Positions 1-12,412 of a stretch of DNA of 64,000 nt are shown here, piece by piece (position 1 is the stretch's first letter; every line of letters begins with the position of its first letter). The notes beneath the pieces are model-generated. The model was given only the letters and a program-made list of their open reading frames with translations. It did no database searches and had not been told where the DNA came from. This stretch comes from Ptiloglossa arizonensis (taxonomy: Eukaryota; Arthropoda; Insecta; Hymenoptera; Colletidae). The translations under genes and the position numbers were made by a program. The DNA is taken from NCBI RefSeq assembly GCF_051014685.1, contig NC_135048.1, forward strand, positions 25,314,543 to 25,378,542, in the 5' to 3' direction.

Positions 1-1272
1 CACTGCCCGTCACCGGAACTCGAAACACGTAACCGATCGTCGGGGGAACGTCGTTCTCGCGAGGGAGGGGGAAGGGAGTTGGAAATCCCGTCGAAATTGG
101 CTAACATCGAGCCAGATCGGGCACCGGTTCGATTAAAAATGAACGGGTAGCGTAATCGCGCCGCGCGAAGGATCCTCGGATGGTCGGGCTTCCGTGAAAT
201 TTCGTAATTTCACTTCGATCTCGTCCCGGGGGCCCCCCTACGGCTCGCATCGGTTTCCAGCTGCACGCGTCTGCGTTTGTGCGGGTATCTGTGCGCGTGT
301 TTATCGACCGTTTTGATTAGGAGGCGGGGGAAAGAATAAAAAAAAAAGGCAAACCGGACGGCAGACGGAGGGGGGAGGATGAAATGAAAAAGGTAGAGAA
401 TGAAAAGCGCGTAGAACATGTGACGGGGGAGAGACCGGAGTAAACCGCAGCACTGAAAGTCGAACGTCGAGATCGTTTCGGGGTAGGGGGCGAGATACGC
501 GACGCGGATCGTCAACCGCCGCGGTTAAAATATTTGTCCCGGGCGGGCGCTATTTATTTGCTCCCATACCCCCTCCTCTCTCGTCTACCCCCGTGAATCG
601 AACCCGAGGCTCAATTGGCCGGTACGTTTGCGAACGAGAGTATATCTCGTCGACAAACAACGGGCGCCGGCGAATGGGCAAAAAATTACTCTTCGAACGC
701 GCGAGAGCGCCCCGAACGGAGAAAATTGTAAGGGGGCGCCGACTGGGAGGGCAGGGGGGGGGGGGGTGAATGGGGTGTACGCGGCGGAGAAAAAGAAACG
801 AGAGATCGTGGAAGAGAGCGGTACTGGGCGAAACGAAGAGAGTGCGATACGAGGGCGCAATCGAGAGGGGTTCTTATCCGTTGGAGCATCGAACTCGCGA
901 ACGAAAGAAACCTGCTGGCCAGACGAGACGACGGCGACGTCGACGTCGACGTCTATGTCGGGGGCGCTAAAGGGTCGCGGGGCCCTCGTAAAACGAACAG
1001 GCGTTTCCATAATAGAAATTTAATGAACTTGACGAATAATTGTGTCAATGGATAATTGCTTTAACGCCCGCTCGAACGAGCACACCGAAGGCTTCGAGGC
1101 CCCCGACGTTCCTCCACGCTCCACTTCCCGCGGTACAACAAATCGCGCTGCTGCCCCCCCCCCTCCCCCCTTCCTCTCTCACGGGGTAGCTAGCTCGCCG
1201 CCAACGACGCCAACGACGCCTTCCATCGGCTTATTTCATCGGCACTTTATTGAATTTTTTGCTTCCGGGACT

Positions 1273-1294
1273 TTCTCTCTCTCTCTCTCTCTCT
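1273..1294. repeat. (CT)n microsatellite
   Basis: A run of about eleven CT dinucleotides, followed by further CT-rich sequence up to about 1345. Confidence 0.9.
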
Positions 1295-2314
1295 TTATTT
1301 CTCTCTCTTCTGCTCTGTAGCTCGTTTCTCCTCTCTCTCGGGGTATCCACGTTCGGGAGGAAACTCGGCGCGGAAAAACCGTATCTCCCGGGGTAATCGA
1401 ACAGCGCGTCGTCCTCCTCGCCCCTCGAGCCCCCCTTCGACGTCCCGTTTCACGACTTTACGACTTCGCGGGCGTAACAGAACCGGTGGCTTGTTCTACC
1501 CTCCTTCGCGGAGGCCGTCCTTTTCATCGAGGGGGAAACGAGCAGCGAAGGGGGAGGGGAACCGGAGCGTGTGCGGTGCACGCTTTAGCACGCGCTCCGA
1601 ACCCCTCGTTCCGCCCCCCACTACCTCCCCCGGTTGACGTGAAATACGATCGTTTCGCCCGGCATCGAACTGTCGATTCCATTGTAGAGATCCACCAGTC
1701 GACACCGAGGCGCTTCTTCTGGTCACCCCCTCCACCCGAGATAGTGTACTCAGCGCTCCCCCCACTCGTTCTCCGCTACAGCCTGGCCTCGCGAGATTGT
1801 TTTCCGCGCGCCTTTTTGCTCTCGCCCTGCTCGCGATTCTTCTACTTTTTTTTTCCTTCTTTTTTTCTTCTTCCACCTGATCCCATCCAGCGGCATCCAC
1901 ATCGCTCACCTACACCCCCTCGATCCGTGACCCGATGTGTACGCGCGCGACCAATGAAAAACGCGAGTTCAGGTGCCCCCCCTCCGACCCCTCTGCCTTA
2001 CCACGCGAGCCTTGGTGTCTCTCTGGCCCCCTCGGGAGTGTATCACCGGAGCATCGTCAACGTTCTTTGTCTCGTGTTTCCATCCCGTTGGATTTCTCGT
2101 CGAAAGGGTTTCTTCTCTCCCGCCCCCCTCCACGCTCAGCTCGCTCGCAGGGCAACCCCCTCCTGTTCTTTTCTCTCGATCTCGCTCTTTCTCTCCGTAG
2201 AAAATATATATATATTCTTTCCCCTCTTGTACATCTTCTTCTTCTTCTCCTTTTTTCGCCTATTTTTTTTTTTTCTTTAAACGAGGGTACGATTGTCACT
2301 TTCCATGCCGAAGT

Positions 2315-2331
2315 CTCGCGCGCGCGCGCGC
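2315..2331. repeat. (CG)n tract
   Basis: Alternating CG dinucleotides in a GC-rich setting, followed by GTC/GTCGTC triplets. Alternating CG is a potential Z-DNA-forming sequence. Confidence 0.85.
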
Positions 2332-2589
2332 CCGCGCCGCGACATCGTCGTCCTCGTCGTCGGCGAGTGCCCCGACTGAATGGGGACGAGCGCGGCACTT
2401 TAAATGCGGATCAGCCGCTTTATATACGGATATGGAGTAATTCTCCCGAGCAAGCGACCCGATTTATTCACGGGGGTATCCCCCTTCTTACGCAACGGCA
2501 ATTCCTCCACTGTACCCCGCTCCGTCGCCCCCTCGACCGTCTGCGCCTACGGCTCGAAGGGGGGAAACGGATGACAATCGGTGGGCTCG

Positions 2590-3420
2590 CGGGGCGAGAA
2601 AATTTTGTCTGCGACCGCGCGACCTCCTCGCTCGGAAAGAATTCTATTCAACCGGGGGGACAACAGGGGGGCAAGTCACGCGCGATCTCTTCATTCGGAA
2701 AGAAATCTATTCAATCGGGGGCAAGTTACGCGGAACCTCTTCGCTCGGAAAGAATTCTGTTCAATCGGGGGGCAAGTTACGCGGAACCTCTTCGCTCGGA
2801 AAAAATTCTCTTCAACCGGGGGAGCAACAGGGGGGGCAAGTTACTCGCGACCTCTTCGCTCGGAAAGAATTCTATTCAATCGGGAGGCAAATTATGCGGA
2901 ACCTCTTTGCTTGGAAAGAATTCTATTCAACTGAGGGGGCAACAGGGGGGGGCAAGTTACTCGCGACCTCTTCGCTCGGAAAAAATTCTATTTAACCGGG
3001 GGGCGACAAGAGGGCAAGTTTCACGCGACCTCCTCGCTCGAAAAGAATTTTATTCAATCGGGGGGCAATGAGGGGGGCAAGTTACCTGCCACTTCTTCGC
3101 TCGGAAAGATTTCTATTCAATCGGGGGGCAACAGGGGGGCAAGTTATGCGGAACCTTCTCGTTCGAAAAGAATTTTATTCAATTGGGGGGTAACAAGGGA
3201 GGCAAGTTACTCGTGACCTCTTTGCTCGGAAAGAATTCTATTCAATCGGGGGGCAACAGGGGGACAAGTTACGCGGAACTTCTTCGCTCGGAAACAATTC
3301 TATTCATCTAGGGGGGCAATGAGGAGGGGAAAGTTTCATGCCACTTCTTCGCTCGGAAAGAATTTTATTCAATCGGGGGGCAACGAGGGGGGCAAGTTAC
3401 ACGCGCGCGCGCGCGCGAGT
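2590..3420. repeat. GC-rich minisatellite, ~50-63 bp unit
   Basis: About fourteen head-to-tail copies of a unit built from 'ctcggaaagaattctattca', a G-run (atcggggggcaa, acaggggggcaa) and 'caagttacgcggaacctctt'. Unit length varies because the G-rich spacer is sometimes duplicated. The array creates long repetitive open frames rich in R-S-E-R-I-L-F-N-R-G, which I regard as by-products. The G-runs of 5-7 recur every unit on the plus strand, so the array has G-quadruplex potential. It ends in a (CG)n tract at 3402-3418. Confidence 0.9.
3402..3418. repeat. (CG)n tract at the end of the minisatellite
   Basis: Eight alternating CG dinucleotides directly after the last minisatellite copy. Confidence 0.85.
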
Positions 3421-4960
3421 GATAACCGAGCGTAGCGGTGGTCGCGGCACTGTTTAATTACTTCCGAATCCACAAGGTTCTGTTGTTCACCGCTCGACAA
3501 AACACCGCCGCGAGAATTTATCGTAACGACGACGCCGCGGGCGCGGACGTCGGTCGGCGTCGCTCCCGTCTTGGTCGTCTTGGTCGTTTCATCGTGGCCC
3601 GAGATATAATCCCCGATCCCGCTAATTTGCCCGGCCAGTTTGTCTTACGGACAATCGGGGTTGAATCGACCCCCTCTCTTCCTCTTGGTGAAGCGTCGTC
3701 GTTTCGCCGAGCGCTATTCGAACGGTACCCCCTCCCCCTCCCTCTCTTCGTAGCGTTCCTTGGAAACCGAAAACCGTTCGGTTGGCCCGATTCACCCCGT
3801 TTAAATAGCCGTTCTTGGGTTTAATCGTCGCGACGGCAGTCGTCGTTCTCGGTCTGCGACGCCCTCGTAATGAATTCGCCAGGCTTTTCTTAAACGGGCG
3901 GTAAAAGAGGGGTTGGGAGGGGGTTGAGGGGCGAGGGTGGAGATGGCTGGGAATCGGAGACACCTCGACGACTCTCCCCACCTAGTCTTTTCCGTTGGGG
4001 GTCGCGAGCGCGCTGCCAATTGCATCGACGATTAAATTACGACGGCCGAGCAAAGGTGAACTCGACGAAGTCGCAAATGAAATTCCGGCGAACGGAATCC
4101 GCCAGAAATCTTAACGATCCCCGCTATCTCGCCCGGACAGCGTGCCGACGACTTCGACCGAGGTTCAAGGAAGTCCCGTGTAATTTAAATCTCGGCCCCC
4201 CACCACCGCATCGTCGAGCGCGCGACGCTAGCACGCGGTGCGGTGGAGCAGGGGAGGGGAGCGTAGTCGAGCGCACGGGGTGGGGAGGGACGCTTAAAAT
4301 GCCTCTGTGTCCGATTAAATCTTAACAACCTAATTTCCCGAGCCCAGCGTTTACCTCGGCTCCGATGTGTTCCACCGGAGGAGGGGTTCCGAAGACCCCC
4401 TCATGGCTCCTTCGTCTACCCCTCGGTACCGGTTTTCATTCTTTCCGCCCTCTTTCCGTGCGTCGGTGTACGCTTTACGGGTATTTTTCCCCTCTTTCTT
4501 TTTTTTGTTTTCTTTTGCTTTCTCCTTTCTTTTTTTCTCCACTTTTTTTCCATATCGAAACGACGAACAGGGAGGGAGAGTCGCGCGGCCAACGACGAGG
4601 GTTGGAAATTAGACGCGCGTTGCTTCGTAGCGTACGTGTGCGTTCATATCCCTTTACCCCGACTTTTTTCGGAGGGCTGGTACAAGAGGGGGTGTCGTTT
4701 TAGCAATCTGAGCGGGAGTAATTGTTTCTAGAAAAAATTTCCCCGAATTGTAGACGCCAACCTACGGGTGAGAGGATAAGTTCACGGTAGTGGGTATTTT
4801 GGACGCGTTTTCTTTTTTTTTTCTTTCTTTTTCTTCATTATCGAGAAGAAACGTTGATAAGCTCGGTTACGAGGTCGGCGCATGGTCGTTCGAGTTACCG
4901 AATTGCGCGCGAATAATTCATTCGGTGTACGTAGGATTGCGCGACACTGCGCTCCGATTG
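3421..4960. other. GC-rich unique non-coding region
   Basis: Unique CpG-rich sequence with polypyrimidine tracts (for example 4490-4550 and 4805-4840). Open frames of 60-133 codons occur on both strands without recognisable domains. GC content falls near 4800, where the AT-rich satellite field begins. No gene called. Confidence 0.5.
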
Positions 4961-4974
4961 GGTGGAATTTCTTG

Positions 4975-7200
4975 CGGGGAAACGGCCATTTTGTGACCCC
5001 GAGGAAGGATTTTTTCTAACGGTAACGTCGCAACGAAACCGCTCTCTTCTGAGAAATTACTCGAATTCCACGATCGCATTGGACTCTTAATTAACGAAAT
5101 TGCTCCGACCGGCAAGGATCGTTTATCGAATCGTCGCGTAAGTTGTTGGACGGTGCTCGTATAAATCGAACGACGAGTGTAGGATTACCGTGTCCCCGAG
5201 TTTTTCGCGTAAAGGGCATTGTGCCATCGTTACGAAGGATATTTTTTATCGGAGAAACCGAAACGAAATTGCCGGTTTATGAAATATTATTCCGTTGAAA
5301 TTCCACGATCGCGCTCGACTCTTAATTAATAAAACCGTTACGGTCCGCGGGGCTCGCTAAATGATCGCTCAAGTTTTTTCGATCGCGCTCGAATAAATCA
5401 GTCGCTCTGTGTAGGATTACACCGCAGTGTGTTCGTATTCGATCGAATGTCTTACGAAGGGAAGGCATTTTGTTATCGCGACAAGAATGTTTTATCGGGG
5501 AAATTGCATCGAAATTATTACTTTATAGGAAACTACTAAAATTCCACGATCGCGTTGGATTCTTAATTAACGAAAAAGCTCTGACTGTGTATCTAGTCGG
5601 TGTACAGTCGTTCAGGTTGTCGGATAGTGCTCCGATAAATTATTAATCGGTGTGTTCGAATTCGGTAGAATATCTTGCGGGGAAGGCATTTTGTAATCGC
5701 GAGGAGGATGTTTTATCGGGGAAATTGCATCGAAATTGCTGTTTTATTAGGAAATTACTAACATTCCACGAAAGGCATTTTATTCTTAATTAAAAAAAGA
5801 GAACTGATTGTCTATGTTTGGTTGATCAATCGTAGCTTAGGTTGTTGGATCTTGTTTCGATAAATTGTTGATCGATGTGCGTAGAATTACATGACGATTC
5901 AAATTGGGTAATATTTATCGTGGAAAGAATCATTTTGTAATAATGATAATTTTTTATAGAAAAAATTGCAACGAAATTGCCACTTTGTAAGAAATTACCC
6001 ACTAAAATTCCACGCTCGTATTTTATTCTTAATTAATAAAGAAACTCCAATTATCTATGTTCGTTTAGCGAATCGTAGCTTAGTTTGTTGGATCGTGCTC
6101 CGAAAAATTAATAATCCATGCGCGTAGAATTACATAATGGAGTTCCTTTCGTTAAAACAACCATTTTGTAATAACGATGATTTTCTATCGAAAGGATTGC
6201 AACGAAATTGCCACTTTGTAAGAAATTACCCACTAAAATTCCACGCTCGTATTTTATTCTTAATTAATAAAGAAACTCCAATTATCTATGTTCGTTCAGC
6301 GAATCGTAGCTTAGTTTGTTGGATAGTGCTCCGAAAAATTAATAATCCGTGCGCGTAGAATTACACAACGGAGTTCTTTTCGTGGAGAGAACCATTTTGT
6401 AATAACGATGATTTTCTATCGAAAGGATTGCAACGAAATCGCCACTTTGTAAGAAATTACCCACTAAAATTCCACGCTCGTATTTTATTCTTAATTAATA
6501 AAGAAACTCCAATTATCTATGTTCGTTCAACGAATCGTAGCTTAGTTTGTTGGATAGTTCTCCGAAAAATTAATAATCCATGCACGTAGAATTACACAAC
6601 GGAGCTCTTTTCGTTAAAACAACCATTTTGTAATAACGATGATTTTCTATCAAAAGGATTGCAACGAAATCGCCACTTTGTAAGAAATTACCCACTAAAA
6701 TTCCACGCTCGTATTTTATTCTTAATTAATAAAGAAACTCCAATTATCTATGTTCGTTCAGCGAATCGTAGCTTAGTTTGTTGGATCGTGCTCCGAAAAA
6801 TTAATAATCCGTGCGCGTAGAATTACACAACGGAGTTCTTTTCGTGGAGAGAACCATTTTGTAATAACGATGATTTTCTATCGAAAGGATTGCAACGAAA
6901 TCGCCACTTTGTAAGAAATTACCCACTAAAATTCCACGCTCGTATTTTATTCTTAATTAATAAAGAAACTCCAATTATCTATGTTCGTTTAGCGAATCGT
7001 AGCTTAGTTTGTTGGATCGTGCTCCGAAAAATTAATAATCCGTGCGCGTAGAATTACACAACGGAGTTCTTTTCGTGGAGAGAACCATTTTGTAATAACG
7101 ATGATTTTCTATCGAAAGGATTGCAACGAAATTGCCACTTTGTAAGAAATTACCCACTAAAATTCCACGCTCGCATTGGAACCTTAATTAATAAAACCGG
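4975..7200. repeat. 231 bp satellite array, about 9-10 copies
   Basis: Head-to-tail copies share the anchors 'cttaattaataaagaaactc', 'ggattgcaacgaaa', 'aagaaattacccactaaaat' and 'attttgtaataacgatgatt'. The start of the first anchor recurs at about 6028, 6259, 6490, 6721 and 6952, a period of 231 bp. Copies in 6000-7150 are nearly identical. Copies in 4975-6000 are divergent and of unequal length, and the last one (after about 7170) diverges again. Open frames of 73-83 codons inside the array are unit-length by-products, since 231 is a multiple of three. Confidence 0.95.
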
Positions 7201-9630
7201 TGCGGCCCGCAAGAATCTTCCCGCGATTAACGGTTATCGCTTCCTTGTAGTTACTTCCGAACAAAATGGTATCCTATTTGTATCAGAAATCGCTCGTCGA
7301 ACTTCCCGGCCGGGAAGACCGATATCTCTAACGAGGATGATTAGCGTGCTCCATCCGGTAGGTTTACTTTAAATTATTATAATTTGCGCGCACCTGGTAC
7401 TCAACGACCCGGTATCGGTGCTCGTGCTATTATTTCGCTTTATTTCCTACTAAACTTGTATTCAATGCTCGAATTCAACGATACGTACACCTAAACAAAG
7501 AAACACGAACACAACGAAAAACGCAAAAATGCCCGAAGATGAAGCGAGCTCTCCGTGGGTTTGCTCTGAATTATTATAATTTGTTCAACGAGTGTCCAAC
7601 GACTCGTGTCGGTGTTTGTTCCGTTGTTCCGCTGTATTTTCGTATCTAACGTCTAAGCGCGCAGCTGCGTGAATACCGAGAAACAAATGGAACAAGAAAC
7701 GCGACAACACGTGTTGCATAGTTACAATAATTTGAGGTTAGAATACCACGCTGTACCCCGCTATTCTTGCGCAAACGTTCGCGCGCGTAACTTGGCGATA
7801 TTCTTCCGTATGGGTGAACAGAGACGTCGAGTGAAATAAATGAGAACAAAATTAACGAGTGTAACGCGTAATAACGCTCGATAGATTCGGAAATAGTAAC
7901 TCGTGCAGTGTCTCGTTAACCCGTAACGGAGAGGAGAAAGGAACAAGTTATCGGTTCGTTAATAATCGTTTATTCGATTAGCCGCTAAGAGATACAACGT
8001 CCCACCGGTACGGTATCACAGAAGTCGTAAATCGAATCAAGCTGTCGATTACGAAACTGATCTTCGACCGGTTCTGGAATCGAACCGACCGCGACGATCT
8101 CGACGATAGTTTAGATTCGCGGAGTCACCGACCAAAACCGAGGCTCGCGTATTTTTATTTTCAACCACGGTTACTCAAGTTCCAGGGATGAAATTATCCC
8201 ACAAGTTTCACCGGTCCGATGCTATCTCGGAAATTGTACAGAGATATATAAAGTAGAAATTGTAGAGAGAGAGAGAGAGAGAGAGATAAAACGGAGCGCT
8301 ATCCGTGATAAAAAATCGTAACAAAAAGTTGTTCCGTATCTCCTTCAATTTCCATTTTATCGATATTTTCACAAGGAGGAGAAAATAAGCCATTCTTATC
8401 CGCAACCGGCGATCGACTGTAATTTTTACTCGAAACCGTGATACCGCGGTATCGTCAATTAATAACAAAGAATAATATAATAAATATCCCCCGGGGAACG
8501 TTTCGAGATAACATCGAGCGGGGTGAAACTTTCGCGTGGGTAAATTTTTTTCCATCCCTCGAACCGGTCGGCCAACCTGGCTAAAAAATACGCGTTCCTC
8601 GTTGGTTTTTTTTCCACGTTCTTTTTTCTCTTCTTTTTTTTTTTTTGGCCGCTCCGCAAGTCCGCGAACTTTCGTCAGAATTGGCGTCGGGACGCTCCGG
8701 GGCCGATGTTTCTTGTCTGTACTGACCTGAAACCGGGGCGTGCGCTACATCGGGGGATTTAAGGGGTTTTTGGCGCACGAGCGGCGTGGGAGGGGAGGGG
8801 AGCGGTTTGAGCGCGCGATAAGACAGAATAAGGCTTCCGGAAACCGTTCTCCGGATGACACAGGACGAGGGGGGGTGAGGTTGCCGCTCCGAAACTTCCC
8901 CGAGGCTAAATAGGTATTTGCTTCGAGACGGTTGCATTATGCATACTCGCTATTTTTAAGTCCAGACCGCCGCTGTTAGACCACTTCGGTTCGTGAAACA
9001 TTGATTGGAAAGATTCCACGTTTGTTGAAGATATACCTCGATCGTATTGTATTATCGGTGTCGTCGCCGCGTGTGGTTCGTACGTTCCTGTGTTTACGTA
9101 AGGTAGAAACGTGGCGGAGAAATTTGCATCGGCTTCGAGGCGCGTGCAGCGTGTTCCTCGACCGCGAAAAGAAAAGAAAAGAAAAAAACAAGAGAAAGAA
9201 CGAAAGCAAAATATTCGAAAATACCGTCTGGGACCCTCGCCAGTTCGAAAATTACAGTAGTTACCGCGTACACTTAAATCCCGCCGTGTGCCCCAGAAAA
9301 CCATCGGGTAATATTATATCCGCCCCGTTTTCAAGTTAAACGATCAACAGACCGAGTACCAAGTGTTTCAACGAATATTACAGAGATTACGTACGCGGTT
9401 GGTCGGAACGATCAACACGCACTTCCTACATGAAGAGCAAATAACGGAAAACCGCGCCACGCTGTGGACGCAATTAACATTCGACTAAACGTTACAACTC
9501 CGGCTACCGAATAATTCTCTGACCTATATTTATTGACCTTTTTCTGTTCATTTTGACGAACACACGGCCCATAAGTTGGTATAAACTTTTCAACGCGGCC
9601 GGCGCGGTTTATTGCGCTTTCGTAATTCCC
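7201..9630. other. Unique non-coding region
   Basis: Mixed-composition unique sequence, with a purine/pyrimidine-rich stretch at 8595-8650. No open frame resembles a known protein, and I see no tandem repeats beyond one GA run. Confidence 0.5.
8263..8286. repeat. (GA)n microsatellite
   Basis: About eleven GA dinucleotides within AT-rich sequence. Confidence 0.9.
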
Positions 9631-9634
9631 CGCC

Positions 9635-9725
9635 GACTCGCACACCGACGCTCACACACGTCGACACGCACACATCGACACGCACGCGGACGCGAACCAA
9701 CACGCACGTGTGCCCACGTACGTGA
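9635..9725. repeat. CA/CG-rich simple repeat
   Basis: Degenerate alternating CA/CG/AC words (cacacg, cgacacgcac) over about 90 bp. The encoded His/Arg/Thr-rich or Val/Arg-rich frames are low-complexity by-products. Confidence 0.75.
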
Positions 9726-9899
9726 AGAGAACGAGGGTAGAGTGCCCGTGGCCGTTCTCGGTCTGTTGGCGTGATTAAGAACCAGTAATTTCCCACTCAC
9801 CGCATGCTGATTTGCAAAGAATCCCGCGGGGCCATTGTTAGAAAGGAAAATTAAAGCTTTCAACGCGAACCGTTGCAACGTCGGTTGCATCCACTGCAA

Positions 9900-11370
9900 C
9901 GCATCAACTATAGGGCGGCGGGTCTCCGGACCATCTTCCTCAACGGTCGCTGTTCAGAATACGACAAACAAGTAACTGTAATTACCATTTGGCTGCATCT
10001 AGCCGTAAGTAGTTGCCGCCGCGGCATAAGTATTTGGCATAGAGTAATGTAGACAGTTGTAAAAGCTAATGGTCGTTGCCTCGACGCGAACAACGCTCAC
10101 GGTTCTGTTGTTACAATGGCGGGAATAAGAAATTGTGGTCGCGCGAATAAAGAAGCAATGGCTGCTACCACCCCCCCCCCTCCACCTCTCCCCAACCCTT
10201 CGTCTTGAATAAAGAGCAACGACGTTCATTCTTCTCGAGGCCATTTAAGCCTTCCATAAAACGATACGCTTCCGGGTCCAGGGAACGCGACCAGGTCGCG
10301 CGTAACTTACGATCGGTGGCCATTTTGTGCGCCAATTGCCGCGACATACGTCTTCCCGCGGAATTCGTTCGGTTTTGGGGACGCGTCCAAGATGGCATCG
10401 AGCCGTCAGACTATGCGATACTGTCCTGGGTTACAGTTGGCACCGAGTAACGTGGACAGTTGTAAAAGTTAACGGTCGTTGAATCGTCGAGAACAAGAAG
10501 CGAGGATCACAATGGTGAGGGTAGCGGTGTGTTCGCGAAAAATAAAGAGACGACGGTTTCTTTCGTAAACGAGGAACAATAGCTTCGTTTCTCTGGCGAA
10601 CTTTAAGCTTTCGCGCGAAATAAACTATTCTCGGTTCGGGGGACGAAGACTCGATCGGTATGCTTGTGTTTCGATCGCGGAGGGGACTGTTTGTTGTTAT
10701 TTTGGGCAAAAGTACCGGTCGGAGAATCGAAACGAAGTGTACGCTGTAGCATCCGTGAGGCAACATTGAGCCGTTGCACTTAGACGCGGCGCGAGTAGCT
10801 GGCGCGGAGTAACGTAGACAGTTGTAAAAGTTAACGACCGCCGCCTCGTCGAGAACGGGACTCAGGTACGGTTACAATGGGAGAAGTAATAAATTGTAGC
10901 CGTGCCAGTAAAGAAGCAATATTTTCTTTCCCGAACGAACAATACCCTCCATCTTCCACGGGAACATTTTAGCTTACCGCGAGACAGACTACTCTTCGGT
11001 ACGGTGAAGAGCAGAGGGATGGTTTGGAAGTTATGATCGGTAGTTTCGGTCGATTATTTTACAGCAATGGTAGCAAGAGTTGGAATTAACACATTCGGAG
11101 CCCACGTCACGCCAGGATCGCATTGAACCCGTCACGCTTGCTACCACGGCATACGTATTGGCCACAGAGTGATGTAGCTAATTGTAATGGCTAATGGTCC
11201 TTGCCTCGTTGAGAACGAGGTTGTGGTGCAATTACACTAGCTGGAGCGATAGATTGTGGTTGCGCTAATAAAGAAGCTGTGTTTTCTTTGTTGCACCAAG
11301 TACGATACATTTCTCTTGCTTTCGAATAGGTGACAAGCTTCGCGCGGAACAAACTACCATCGGTTCGGTC
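9900..11370. repeat. Long tandem repeat, ~360-400 bp unit
   Basis: Diverged copies begin near 10041, 10447, 10808 and 11167 with the anchor 'gtagacagttgtaaaagtta' (variants of it) and continue through 'aataaagaagcaat' and a 'ttctcggttcggg'-like segment. Spacing is about 406, 361 and 359 bp. Several units carry a conserved ATGGC/GCCAT word. A poly-C tract lies at 10171-10179. Confidence 0.85.
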
Positions 11371-12412
11371 TGGTCTCGAAACTACGCCGGTAGTTTCGGT
11401 TGATTATTTCTTCGACAGGAATTCAGGGTGAACTCAGAGTCCACTGTTGCGTTAAAATACGTAAGAAAGAGTATTTTCTTTCTTGAGCGGGGGACAATAC
11501 TTTCGAAATGCTTTCCAATAGTTGATAAACTTTTATAACGTAAACTACAATACTTTCGGTGCGATATTCTCCAACTTGTGATAGGTAGTTTCGGTTGATT
11601 ACTTTTCGAGAGGAATGAAAGGTGAGTTCAGAGTCCACGGTTACATTAAAACAAATAAAAAAAATAGTATTATCTTTGTTGAGTGAAGGACAATACCTTG
11701 ACCTGCTTCCTAATAGTTGACAAACTTTTTATAACGTAAACTACAATACTTTCGGCGGATATTCTCCAACTTGTGATAGGTAGTTTCGGTTGATTACTTT
11801 TCGAGAGGAATTAAGGGTGAACTCAGAGTCCACGGTTAGATTAAAACAAATAAAAAAATAATGTTTTCTTTCTTGAGCAAAAGACAATACCTTGACCTGC
11901 CTCCTAATAGTTGAAAAACCTTTTATAACGTAAACTAAAATACTTTCGGTCCAGTGTGCGATATTCTCCAACTTAGGACGGGTAGTTTCGGTTGATTATT
12001 TTTCATGGCTACATTAAAACAAAACAAAAAATAATGTTTTCTTTCTTCAACGAAGGACAATACCTTCGATCTGCTTTCTAATAGTTGATAAACCTTTCAT
12101 AACGCAAACTACAATACTTTCGGTCCAGTGTGCGATATTCTCCAACTTGTGACGGGTAGTTTCGGTTGATTATTTTTCGAGAGGAATTAAGGGTGAACTC
12201 AAAGTCCACGGTTACATTAAAATGCATAAAAACAAGAACAGTATTTTCTCTCCTAAGCGAAGAACAATACCTTCAATTTGCATCCTAATAGTTGACAAAC
12301 CTTTTATAACGCAAACTACAATATTTTCGGTCCAGTGTTCAATACTCTCCAGATTGTGACCGGTGGTTTCGGTCGAGTATTTTGGCTAAAGTTATTACTA
12401 AAAATTCGTGAA
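11371..12412. repeat. ~200 bp tandem sub-repeat derived from the longer unit
   Basis: About five copies share 'ggtagtttcggttgattatt', 'gtgaactcagagtccacggt' and 'aaactacaatactttcggt'. The first anchor recurs near 11391, 11584, 11781, 11982, 12156 and, in variant form, 12361. The same words occur once per unit in the neighbouring 360-400 bp array, so this looks like secondary amplification of part of that unit. Confidence 0.9.

Larger units (their letters stand above)
1..2580. other. GC-rich, CpG-dense non-coding region
   Basis: This stretch is GC-rich, with many CpG dinucleotides, homopurine/homopyrimidine runs and G- or C-runs. Long open frames occur on both strands (about 264 codons on plus from 1486 and 137 on minus up to 1909), but their translations are Arg/Pro/Ser/Phe-rich and low-complexity, as expected where stop codons are rare. 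I see no conserved domain. It could be a CpG-island-like 5' regulatory or first-exon zone of the Beat gene downstream, or deep intron or intergenic sequence. Nothing in the bases decides this. Confidence 0.5.

Noticed and set aside
1486..3071. Plus-strand open frames of 264 and 378 codons
   Set aside because: The first is low-complexity translation of a GC-rich, stop-poor region; the second runs into the minisatellite and becomes a repeat by-product. No domain or start context.
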